Source of the DNA: an uncultured Thermoanaerobacteraceae bacterium
GTDB taxonomy: Bacteria > Bacillota > DSM-12270 > Thermacetogeniales > Thermacetogeniaceae
Direction: 5' to 3'
DNA length: 12,986 nt
NCBI GenBank assembly: GCA_937914965.1
Contig: CALGIY010000366.1
Location: 1-12,986 of the forward strand
Position numbers and translations under genes: made by a program. Positions 1-7,169 of the stretch are shown piece after piece. Numbering within the stretch: position 1 is the stretch's first letter; each line of letters starts with the position of its first letter. Below the pieces are notes generated by a model, which saw nothing but the letters and a program-made list of their open reading frames with translations, had not been told where the DNA came from and ran no database searches.

Positions 1-386
1 CCGTTGTAAAAGCGTTAAAAAATGATTATCTGATTGGCGTTATTACCGGAGGAAACGATGAAATGGTAAGACACCGTATCAGTTACTTGGGAATTCAGGA
101 TTATTATGCAAAATCACATGACAAAATGGTGGATTATGAAGATTTTAAGGCAAAATATAATCTTAAAAATGAAGAAATTCTGACGATGGGAGACGACATT
201 CCTGATTTTCATATGATGCAGAATTCAGCTATTGCAACCTGTCCAGAAAATGCGGTTCCTGAAATAAAAGGAATTGCAGATTATATTTCTCAAATAAAAG
301 GAGGAAGTGGGGCAGTGCGCGATGTGATCGAGCAGGTCATGAAAGTTCAGGGAAAATGGCATGATGATAATACACAATCTGTATAA
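1..386 (+). CDS. kdsC: KdsC-like 3-deoxy-D-manno-octulosonate 8-phosphate phosphatase, 3' part (5' end outside window)
   Basis: The reading frame is open from base 3 and ends with TAA at 384-386, so only the last 127 codons are present. An internal ATG at 63 is unlikely to be the real start because clear homology precedes it. Seen: ITGG followed by a basic segment (HAD motif II region), then GDDIPD (HAD motif IV, acidic Mg-binding residues), then CPENAVPEIK, GGxGAVRDVIE and a C-terminal QGKW, a set typical of the small C0-type HAD phosphatases of the KdsC family. Family knowledge: KdsC hydrolyses KDO-8-phosphate to KDO for lipid A core synthesis in the cytoplasm. GC is about 35-42% in the lines counted, far below the tra genes that follow, so this gene probably belongs to a different DNA background. 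A related HAD phosphatase cannot be excluded because the N-terminal nucleophile motif is outside the window. Confidence 0.85.
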   Translation, partial: VVKALKNDYLIGVITGGNDEMVRHRISYLGIQDYYAKSHDKMVDYEDFKAKYNLKNEEILTMGDDIPDFHMMQNSAIATCPENAVPEIKGIADYISQIKGGSGAVRDVIEQVMKVQGKWHDDNTQSV

Positions 387-446
387 TTTAATCATAAAAA
401 TTTCTCTATTACTATTACTATTGTCATAATTATTGGAGGGAAAGAA
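387..446. other. AT-rich junction between kdsC-like gene and traG
   Basis: These 60 bases separate the stop of the kdsC-like gene from the traG start. They are very AT-rich and contain no terminator-like hairpin and no recognisable att core. A GGAGGG run lies at 435-440, six bases before the traG ATG; it is Shine-Dalgarno-like, which is uncommon in Bacteroidota. Base composition changes abruptly here, so this is the best candidate for the left edge of the transferred DNA or for an assembly join. Confidence 0.5.
406..422. repeat. CTATTA hexamer microsatellite
   Basis: The unit CTATTA is repeated 2.8 times in the spacer before traG. It is short and could be chance in AT-rich DNA, but its place at a composition break makes it worth recording as a possible slippage or misassembly point. 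Confidence 0.5.
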
Positions 447-2924
447 ATGGACATAGACTTCAACTTGGTATTCCCCCTACTGGACGTTGAGCACGACTGC
501 ATCCTTAGCAAGATGGGCGACCTCACCCTTGTCTTTCGCGCCAAAATGCCGGAGATATTCAGTTTATCGGACGCAGAGTTCGAGACGTTCCACCAGAGCT
601 GGATAAGTGCCATCAAGGCCCTGCCCAAGGGCAGCATCCTGCATAAACAGGACTGGTTCGAGAAAAAACGCTACCGAGCGGGCCTTGGGGACCTGGAAGC
701 AGGTTTCCTGGAAAGGGCAAGCGAGCTCCACTTTAACGAAAGGAGCTACCTTGACCATCAATGCTATATCATGTTGACCAAACCGCCCGCGCACAGGAAG
801 GGGGCGAGCAGCCTTTTCTCTAGCTTGGTACGGGGAAACCTGGTGCCGCAGGAAACCATTGAAGCGGAAGCCCTGAAGGGATTTCTTGGGGCCTGCGGAC
901 AGTTCCAGAGGATCTTGGAGGATTCCGGCCTGGTCCGGCTTACTAGGGTGCCCGAAGGTGAGCTAAAGAGCTCCGGCGTCCGAACGGGCCTGATCGAACG
1001 TTACTTTGGCCTGGGAGACGGACAGGGCCCTCCTGTGATCAGGGATATCGATTTTTCCAATGGGATCAAGGTCGGGGACCGCCACTGCCAGCTGTTTACC
1101 CTGAGCGATGCCCAGGATCTCCCCCCGCTGAGCGGGAGCAGGCTTGACTACGAGAGGTACTCCACGGAAAGGACGCGCTTCAGTGTGGGGTTCAGCTCTC
1201 CCTTGGGACTGCTTCTCAACTGCGACCACGTCTATAGCCAGTACATAATGGTGTCCGACAAGCAGGAGGCTATCAAGCGGTTGGAGCGCAAGCGCCTGAG
1301 ACTTCAGTCCCTATCGGCATACAGCCGAGCGAACAGGGTTGCCAGGGATTCCACAGAAGATTTCCTGCATGAGGCACTCACGCAGCAACGCCTGCCCGTA
1401 AGGGCACATTTCAACGTCCTTGCCTGGACGTGTGACCATAAGGAGCTCCCTTCACTCGTGAACATGGTTACCTCGGCCATGTCCAAGATGGGCGCACTTT
1501 GCAAGCACGAAAGCGTAGGTGCACCACAGATCTTCTGGGCCGGTGTCCCCGGTAATGCGGCCGACCTTCCGGTAAACGAGACCTTTGAGACCTTTGCAGA
1601 ACAGGCGAGCTGCTTTCTCAACCTGGAGACCGGCAGCGAGACTTCAATTAGCCCAACCGGGATCCGGCTCGGAGAACGCCTTTCGGGAAGGCCTCTCCAT
1701 GTGGATATCTCCGATGAGCCGATCCTCAAGGGGATATGTACCAACCGCAATAAATTTGTCCTTGGACCTACAGGGAGCGGAAAATCCTTCTTTACCAACC
1801 ACATGCTACGCAGTTACCACCAACAGGGCAGCCATGTTGTACTGGTGGATGTCGGGCACAGTTACCGTGGATTGTGCCAATTGGTCGGAGGAAGATATTT
1901 TACCTATAGCGATGAGCATCCAGTGAGTTTCAACCCTTTCTTCATCAGTCAGGGAGATAACCTGGATACCGAGAAAAAGGAAAGCATCAAGACCCTTCTC
2001 CTTGCCCTTTGGAAAAGGGATGACGAGGCCTTCAGGCGTTCGGAATACGTCGCCCTCTCCAATGCCATCTCAGGTTACTTCGGATACCTGGCGGCGGGAA
2101 CTGAGATATGGCCATGTTTTGACAGTTTCTATGAGTATCTACGGGACCTGTACGTACCCTCTCTGCGGGAAGAGGGGGTCAGGCAGAGCGACTTTGACAT
2201 CGAAAACTTCCTATATGTGCTCAGGCCATTCTATAGAGGGGGCGAATTTGATTACCTGCTCAATTCCCGTGAGGAGCTCAACCTTCTCGAGGAGAGGTTC
2301 ATAGTCTTTGAGCTGGACAGCATCAAGGAGCATCCCATCCTTTTTCCAGTGGTAACCATCATCATCATGGAGGTCTTCATAGGCAAGATGAGAAAACTGG
2401 AAGGGGTCCGAAAGGTCATCCTGATCGAGGAAGCCTGGAAGGCGTTGATGAAGGAAGGTTTCGCCCAGTACATTAAATACCTATTCAAGACGGTGCGCAA
2501 ATTCTTCGGTGAGGCAATCGTGGTAACCCAGGATATCGAGGATATCATATCCTCACCCATTGTCAAACAGGCCATAGTCAATAACAGCGACTGCAAAATC
2601 CTGTTGGACCAGCGGAAGTTCCTGAACAGGTTCGACCAGGTCCAGCAGTTGTTAGGCCTGACAGACAAGGAAAAGGCGATGGTGCTCTCGGTTAACCGGG
2701 ACAACGATCCCGCCCAGAAATATAAGGAAGTTTTCATTTCACTGGGAGGTGTCCATTCCAGGGTATACCGTACCCAAGTGTCCCTGGAGGAATACCTATG
2801 CTATACAACAGAGGAATCGGAACGGGTGAAACTATCGGAATATACCCGACGACAGCAGGGGGACCTTTCCCGGGCAATTGCCGATATGGCAAGGGACATC
2901 CGGAGCGGATTAATTAAAATATGA
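447..2924 (+). CDS. traG: TraG, VirB4-like conjugation ATPase of Bacteroidetes type
   Basis: An 825-aa protein, close to the usual length (about 830 aa) of Bacteroidetes TraG, so it appears complete. The N-terminus (residues 1-70: LDVEHDCILSKMGD, then a HKQDWF motif) matches the Bacteroidetes TraG N-terminal domain. The ATPase core has Walker A GPTGSGKS at residues 440-447, a Walker B-like strand ILIEEAW at 658-664 and a VTQDIED sensor-like motif at 693-699. Family knowledge: VirB4-class hexameric ATPases energise pilus or channel assembly at the cytoplasmic face of the inner membrane. The start at 447 gives the expected N-terminus. The stop overlaps the next gene (ATGA at 2921). It is the first element gene in the window, whereas in CTnDOT-like operons traE and traF normally precede it, and here they do not. 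It carries only the VirB4-type domain and is not a TraD/VirD4 coupling protein, despite the symbol used for other systems. Confidence 0.93.
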   Translation: MDIDFNLVFPLLDVEHDCILSKMGDLTLVFRAKMPEIFSLSDAEFETFHQSWISAIKALPKGSILHKQDWFEKKRYRAGLGDLEAGFLERASELHFNERSYLDHQCYIMLTKPPAHRKGASSLFSSLVRGNLVPQETIEAEALKGFLGACGQFQRILEDSGLVRLTRVPEGELKSSGVRTGLIERYFGLGDGQGPPVIRDIDFSNGIKVGDRHCQLFTLSDAQDLPPLSGSRLDYERYSTERTRFSVGFSSPLGLLLNCDHVYSQYIMVSDKQEAIKRLERKRLRLQSLSAYSRANRVARDSTEDFLHEALTQQRLPVRAHFNVLAWTCDHKELPSLVNMVTSAMSKMGALCKHESVGAPQIFWAGVPGNAADLPVNETFETFAEQASCFLNLETGSETSISPTGIRLGERLSGRPLHVDISDEPILKGICTNRNKFVLGPTGSGKSFFTNHMLRSYHQQGSHVVLVDVGHSYRGLCQLVGGRYFTYSDEHPVSFNPFFISQGDNLDTEKKESIKTLLLALWKRDDEAFRRSEYVALSNAISGYFGYLAAGTEIWPCFDSFYEYLRDLYVPSLREEGVRQSDFDIENFLYVLRPFYRGGEFDYLLNSREELNLLEERFIVFELDSIKEHPILFPVVTIIIMEVFIGKMRKLEGVRKVILIEEAWKALMKEGFAQYIKYLFKTVRKFFGEAIVVTQDIEDIISSPIVKQAIVNNSDCKILLDQRKFLNRFDQVQQLLGLTDKEKAMVLSVNRDNDPAQKYKEVFISLGGVHSRVYRTQVSLEEYLCYTTEESERVKLSEYTRRQQGDLSRAIADMARDIRSGLIKI

Positions 2925-3613
2925 GGACGATGAAAAGATATACCAGAAAATGTATAGCCCTTACGGTGGTGATCCTTGCGGTTGGCGGCTTTCTTCGCAC
3001 AAACGCCCAGATCGGACTGGCCGAGGTCATCAGGGCAGGTATAAAACGGGTGGTACGAGCAGTGGACCTAAAGGTACAGAGATTACAAAACCGTACAATC
3101 TGGCTACAGAACGCACAGAAGGTACTGGAGAATTCCCTGAGCAGGCTAAGGCTACAGGAAATTTCCGAATGGACCCAGAGACATACCGAGCAATACCAAG
3201 ACCATTACCAACAGTTTAGCAAGGTCAGGTCCGCCATTGCCAATTTCCAGCAGGTCCGCCAGATGATTCGGCTCCAATTAGGACTGGTCAGGGAATACCA
3301 AAGGGTCTGGGAGCTTTTGAAAGGGGATCCGGTGTTCAGCTCAGAAGAGATCGGTCATATGGAGAAGGTCTATGCTGGGATCCTGGACAGGAGTATCTCC
3401 AACCTAGATCAGATCCGAACGGTAATGATGTCCTTTCACCTGGCCATGACCGATAGGCAGCGAATGGAACTCATCAACAATGTAGGTAGCGACATTTACA
3501 GGAACTATATGGACCTGGTGGGTTTCAACCGACAGAATCTAATCCTTAGGACCCAGAGGGCCGGAGAAAGGGGACGGATCGAGAATATCAAAAAACTGTA
3601 TAATTTACAATAG
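2921..3613 (+). CDS. traI: TraI-like (TrbJ-type) secreted conjugal transfer protein
   Basis: A 230-aa protein translationally coupled to traG by an ATGA overlap; a second ATG at 2930 gives an equally good start. Residues 4-30 form a signal peptide (basic start, hydrophobic run, cleavage near TNAQ). The rest is predicted helical and rich in Gln and Arg, in keeping with coiled-coil TrbJ/VirB5-class periplasmic factors. The motif FSSEEI (139-144) followed by MTDRQRMELI (176-185) resembles the C-terminal half of Bacteroides TraI (DUF4141-like, from memory). Position after traG (traH not seen) and before traJ agrees with TraI. It is the first of three tandem related genes. This TraI is unrelated to the F-plasmid relaxase of the same name. 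Confidence 0.75.
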   Translation: MRTMKRYTRKCIALTVVILAVGGFLRTNAQIGLAEVIRAGIKRVVRAVDLKVQRLQNRTIWLQNAQKVLENSLSRLRLQEISEWTQRHTEQYQDHYQQFSKVRSAIANFQQVRQMIRLQLGLVREYQRVWELLKGDPVFSSEEIGHMEKVYAGILDRSISNLDQIRTVMMSFHLAMTDRQRMELINNVGSDIYRNYMDLVGFNRQNLILRTQRAGERGRIENIKKLYNLQ

Positions 3614-3618
3614 CTCAT

Positions 3619-4284
3619 ATGAAAGAGACGAAAATATCCATTTGGTTATTTGGGGTGCTTTCCCTGCTTGCCCAAAACGGCAGTTGCCAAACCCTCAGGG
3701 AGTGGATCCACCAAAAAAAGGTACAGAAGGAATACCTCACCCAGCAGCTTACCGCCCAGCGGGCTTATTTGGACCTTCTGGAGGATGGCTCGCGGCTGCT
3801 CCGGACAGGCTGGGGAAATATCCAGGGATCCAGGAGCAGGGAACTTGACCTTCACGGGCTGTTCTTCAGTTCCCGTGGCATTGTCAGTCCGGGCCTGAGG
3901 GAACATCCGCTGGTCCCAGAGATCCTTGGCATGCATTACAGCATCCTGTTGCACTATCGGCAGGTAAATGGGCTTTTTCGGTCGACCGATATGTTCTCTG
4001 CCCAGGAGGAACATTTGATGGACAGGGCATACTCGGGGATTCTGGCAAAATGTGATGGGGTACTTGAGGACCTGGGTGCCCTTCTGGTAAACGATCTGCT
4101 CCAGATGGATGATTTCCAGCGGTTGTACCGGATCCGGGGAATTTATGACCAGATGCTGGAGCTCCTGGCAACCTCGAAGGGATGGCTGGATGATTCATAC
4201 ACCACTTCCAGGATCAGGGAACGCATGCGATCGGAGGTGAGCTCCGGTCAACAGCTCTTTGGACCCATAAAATCTGAAAAATGA
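3619..4284 (+). CDS. TrbJ/TraI-like secreted paralogue 1 (often auto-labelled 'TerB family')
   Basis: A 221-aa protein starting five bases after traI. Residues 5-24 look like a signal peptide (hydrophobic stretch ending GSCQ). It shares with its two neighbours a motif pair: FSAQEE at 126-131 and MDDFQRLYRI at 163-172, 37 residues apart exactly as in both neighbours. It also shares an upstream segment containing L-H--F (about residues 78-83) with the gene at 4281. Similar proteins between traI and traJ in flavobacterial elements are, as I recall, often annotated as tellurite-resistance TerB. The sequence has a signal peptide and tra-operon context and nothing that argues for tellurite resistance. 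Inference: an extra periplasmic TrbJ-like channel or pilus factor. The role of the duplication is unknown. Confidence 0.7.
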   Translation: MKETKISIWLFGVLSLLAQNGSCQTLREWIHQKKVQKEYLTQQLTAQRAYLDLLEDGSRLLRTGWGNIQGSRSRELDLHGLFFSSRGIVSPGLREHPLVPEILGMHYSILLHYRQVNGLFRSTDMFSAQEEHLMDRAYSGILAKCDGVLEDLGALLVNDLLQMDDFQRLYRIRGIYDQMLELLATSKGWLDDSYTTSRIRERMRSEVSSGQQLFGPIKSEK

Positions 4285-4931
4285 AAAAACATTGGCTCAT
4301 GTTACTAATATCCCTTTGCCTGTCCATTCCAGCAAAAAGGCTGTTCGGACAAAGCGCAGATGTTTCCCAGTTGGTCCTTAACGTAGAGAAATTGGCGCAA
4401 TTGAAAAAAATCCTCCTGCAGATGAAGCAAAGCTATTCGATTCTGTCAAAAGGTTACGGAATGGTCAGCCAGCTGTCCCAGGGGAACTTTAACCTCCACA
4501 GGGTCTTTTTGGAAGGTCTTATGGAAGCCAGCCCCTCGGTCCGGAAATACCGCAAGGTAAAGGAGGTCGTAAACATCCAGCTCCATCTGGTCTCCCTATG
4601 CAATACATCCATTAAGCGGTACCGGAATTCAGGGGCCTTTTCGATCGGCGAACTCCGCTATCTCGCCTCTGTCCAGCAAAAGGTCCTTTCGGAATCTCTG
4701 GGGAACCTAGAAGAACTTGCCGTCCTGGTAACGGGCGGACTTGTACAGATGGACGACGGGGAGCGGCTATCGGCAATCGACGGGATACACAGAAAAATGG
4801 AAGAGACCATAGGGTTCCTTCGCCGTTTCCTGGTGTCAACCGACATACTGAGGCTCCAGCGAATCCGCCATGGCAGGGACCTGGGCCAGCGGGAGAGCCT
4901 TTTCAGGACCGAACAGATGAACCCCAAATAA
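4281..4931 (+). CDS. TrbJ/TraI-like secreted paralogue 2 (often auto-labelled 'TerB family')
   Basis: A 216-aa protein coupled to the previous gene by ATGA at 4281. Residues 1-24 are a signal peptide (MKKHW, hydrophobic core, FGQS). The mature part is helical: LKKILLQMKQSYSILSKGY (41-59), SQGNFNLHRVF (66-76), then FSIGEL (120-125) and MDDGERLSAI (157-166). The 37-residue spacing of the last two motifs is identical to that in the genes at 2921 and 3619. As far as I recall, proteins of this exact type recur in Bacteroidota conjugative elements just upstream of traJ, under TerB-like labels. A periplasmic T4SS accessory role is inferred from context; I cannot assign a molecular activity. Confidence 0.72.
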   Translation: MKKHWLMLLISLCLSIPAKRLFGQSADVSQLVLNVEKLAQLKKILLQMKQSYSILSKGYGMVSQLSQGNFNLHRVFLEGLMEASPSVRKYRKVKEVVNIQLHLVSLCNTSIKRYRNSGAFSIGELRYLASVQQKVLSESLGNLEELAVLVTGGLVQMDDGERLSAIDGIHRKMEETIGFLRRFLVSTDILRLQRIRHGRDLGQRESLFRTEQMNPK

Positions 4932-4943
4932 ACAGTTAATACG

Positions 4944-6143
4944 ATGAAGAAAAATATTAGATATGGACTGGTCTGTCTGCCTTTCCTTGGCCCCATGCAG
5001 GCCATTGGGCAGGATCACTCCGAAAATTTCACGAATTTCCACCTCGTCCTCGAACGGCTGTACGAAGAAATGATGCCCCTGTGCTCAAGCCTAATCGGAG
5101 TGGGCCAAGGCCTTGCGGGGTTTGCTGCCCTTTGGTACATTTCATATAGGGTATGGAAACATATCTCTGCGGCGGAGGCCATTGACTTCTTTCCACTTTT
5201 CCGGCCTTTTGTGATAGGTTTCTGCATCTCCATCTTTCCTTCCCTGATGGGGCTGGTGAACAGCGTCCTGTCACCCGTGGTCCAGGTTACCTCGGCCATG
5301 GTGGGCGACTCAAACCAGGCGATCTCGGAGCTCCTGAAACAAAAGCGTGAAGCTCTCGAGCGGACCGAGTTGTTCCAGATATACGTAGGTCAGGACGGAG
5401 AGGGCGATCGGAGCAAATGGTACCGGTACACCAACCAGGATGCCGATCCAGAGGCTGAGGGCTTTTGGGAAGGCCTTGGCAATGATTATAAGTTTGCCAT
5501 GTCCAAGGCAGCCTACAACTTCAGGAATTCGATCAAGGAATGGATGAGCGAGGTGCTGACCGTTCTTTTCCAGGCCGCGGCCCTTTGTATAGACTGCCTA
5601 CGGACCTTCCAGCTGGTTGTCCTCTCCGTCATGGGGCCCATCGTGTTCGGCCTCTCGGTCTTCGATGGTTTCCAGCACAGCCTTGTGATATGGCTTGCCC
5701 GGTACATAAACATATTCCTTTGGTTGCCGGTTGCCAATATTTTTGGGAGCCTGATCGGCATGGTCCAGCAGAATATGCTAAGACTGGACATCTCCCAGAT
5801 CGAGGACGGAGGCTATACCCTTTTCTCACCTACGGACAGCGCGTACCTCATTTTCCTGATCATTGGGATCGTGGGCTATTTTGCCGTTCCCAGCATTGCC
5901 AACTATATCGTCAATGCCTCGGAGAACGGTGCTTTCGTCAGGAACGTTACCAATATCTTCCTTAGCACAACCACAAGCATTCCGACCAGGATGGTCCAAC
6001 AGGCCTCCATGGCAGGAGATGCCATGGGCGATCCACCTGCAAGGAACTCGAGCAACATGGCCCAAAGGTCCCAAAGCGAACCATACTTCAAAGATCCTCC
6101 CCAGACAAGCTTTATGGAGGATAAACTGAAGGGTAACCCTTAA
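4944..6143 (+). CDS. traJ: TraJ, VirB6/TrbL-like polytopic inner-membrane protein
   Basis: A 399-aa protein with an N-terminal signal-like segment (1-22) and hydrophobic segments at about 47-70, 86-112, 203-240, 248-275 and 299-322, the polytopic layout of Bacteroidetes TraJ (VirB6/TrbL superfamily). The tail after residue 330 is polar, ending in a Ser/Pro/Gln-rich segment expected to face the cytoplasm or periplasm. Family knowledge: VirB6-like proteins form the inner-membrane path for the DNA substrate. It starts 12 bases after the TrbJ-like paralogue and ends two bases before traK, so it is clearly operonic. Length and order are normal, and no disruption is seen. Confidence 0.9.
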   Translation: MKKNIRYGLVCLPFLGPMQAIGQDHSENFTNFHLVLERLYEEMMPLCSSLIGVGQGLAGFAALWYISYRVWKHISAAEAIDFFPLFRPFVIGFCISIFPSLMGLVNSVLSPVVQVTSAMVGDSNQAISELLKQKREALERTELFQIYVGQDGEGDRSKWYRYTNQDADPEAEGFWEGLGNDYKFAMSKAAYNFRNSIKEWMSEVLTVLFQAAALCIDCLRTFQLVVLSVMGPIVFGLSVFDGFQHSLVIWLARYINIFLWLPVANIFGSLIGMVQQNMLRLDISQIEDGGYTLFSPTDSAYLIFLIIGIVGYFAVPSIANYIVNASENGAFVRNVTNIFLSTTTSIPTRMVQQASMAGDAMGDPPARNSSNMAQRSQSEPYFKDPPQTSFMEDKLKGNP

Positions 6144-6145
6144 CC

Positions 6146-6781
6146 ATGAATATATGTACGATGTTTAGAAAGATGAAAAATATAGATTCTGCCTTTCGCT
6201 ATATCAGGACTTTTACGATACTGGTAGTCCTGCTGAGCAGCTCTATAAGCTGTCTGTGCCTGTACTGGTGCTTCAGCTCGATCAGTAGGCAACAGCAAAC
6301 GGTCTATGTACTTGGAAACGGCCAGGCCTTTCTGGCCAGTTCCTCCACACGGAAGGATAACCTATCGGCAGAGGCCAGGGACCACGTCCAGCGGTTCCAC
6401 GAGCTCTTTTTCACGCTGGATCCCGACGAGGCCTCCATACGCGAGCATACCACGAAGGCTCTCTACCTGGCAGACCAGAGTGCAAAGAAGATATATGACA
6501 ATCTCAGGGAGAGGGATTTCTATTCACAGCTCGTTGCGGCAAATGTCAACCAGAGCCTCAGGGTGGACAGCATAGAGGTTGACCTTTCGGAATATCCCTA
6601 CAGATTCCGTTTCTACGGCACCCAGCTGGTAACAAGACCCACAACCCAGACCACGCGCAGCCTGCTGTGCCAGGGGATGCTAAGGGAGGTCTCCAGGAGC
6701 GAAAATAACTCCCATGGACTTCTCATCGAACGGTGGGAGATCCTTGAGAACAGGGATATCAGGACACGTAACCGCAAATAA
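6146..6781 (+). CDS. traK: TraK, VirB8-like bitopic inner-membrane protein
   Basis: A 211-aa protein. The motif KNIDSAFRYIR (11-21) just before one membrane segment (23-43), then VYVLGNGQ (53-60), EARDHVQRFHELFFTLDPD (76-94) and SYS-like SEYPYRFRFYGTQLV further on, are the hallmark sequence of Bacteroidetes TraK. Family knowledge: this is the VirB8-fold periplasmic scaffold linking the inner-membrane complex with VirB9/10-like parts. The start could be ATG 6146, 6161 or 6173; the last would still keep the conserved KNID segment. The membrane segment is unusually rich in cysteine (three Cys within residues 36-42). It is followed seven bases later by traL. Confidence 0.92.
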   Translation: MNICTMFRKMKNIDSAFRYIRTFTILVVLLSSSISCLCLYWCFSSISRQQQTVYVLGNGQAFLASSSTRKDNLSAEARDHVQRFHELFFTLDPDEASIREHTTKALYLADQSAKKIYDNLRERDFYSQLVAANVNQSLRVDSIEVDLSEYPYRFRFYGTQLVTRPTTQTTRSLLCQGMLREVSRSENNSHGLLIERWEILENRDIRTRNRK

Positions 6782-6788
6782 CGTAAAA

Positions 6789-7142
6789 ATGGAAGCTAAA
6801 AGAAACAATAAACCTTTACCGCTGCAAAGAGCGTTTTCCTCTAGGCTGGGGAAGGCCGCGGATGGATTGTCGAGACGGACCTTGACTATCTGTCTGTCCA
6901 TCTTCGTCCTGGCCGGGAGCATCTGCTGCCTCACAAGGATATTCCTTGCGGTCTGGTTTCCAGGATCCCCGCCGTTGTCCCGACCGAGTGCTGTGGGAAT
7001 GCCTGTGATCCAGCGGGATTCCGGTACTGTACAGGAAAGGGGAAAGGGGCGGGGGACAGTTTTCGGCCAAGGGGACAAAGATACCCTCGATGCAAAAACA
7101 AACAGGGAGGCAGGACCAGAAAGCCGCACCAGACCTGATTGA
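6789..7142 (+). CDS. traL: TraL-like small single-pass membrane protein
   Basis: A 117-aa ORF using the ATG at 6789, chosen because it lies seven bases after the traK stop; the longer upstream version would overlap traK by 68 bases. Seen: a basic N-terminus, one membrane segment at about residues 32-56 with two Cys, and a Gly/Arg/Asp-rich soluble tail. Size, topology and the slot between traK and traM match TraL (DUF3989-like) of Bacteroidetes elements, but residue-level similarity is weak to my eye, so the assignment relies mainly on synteny. The function of TraL is not well defined. The tail is very low in hydrophobic residues and probably disordered. Confidence 0.65.
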   Translation: MEAKRNNKPLPLQRAFSSRLGKAADGLSRRTLTICLSIFVLAGSICCLTRIFLAVWFPGSPPLSRPSAVGMPVIQRDSGTVQERGKGRGTVFGQGDKDTLDAKTNREAGPESRTRPD

Positions 7143-7169
7143 TCCGTTAAAACCAATAAAAAAAATGCC

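Noticed and set aside
1304..1804. 166-codon open frame on the minus strand inside traG
   Set aside because: It lies wholly antisense to the well-supported traG coding sequence, and its translation shows no family motif; it follows from the codon use of traG.
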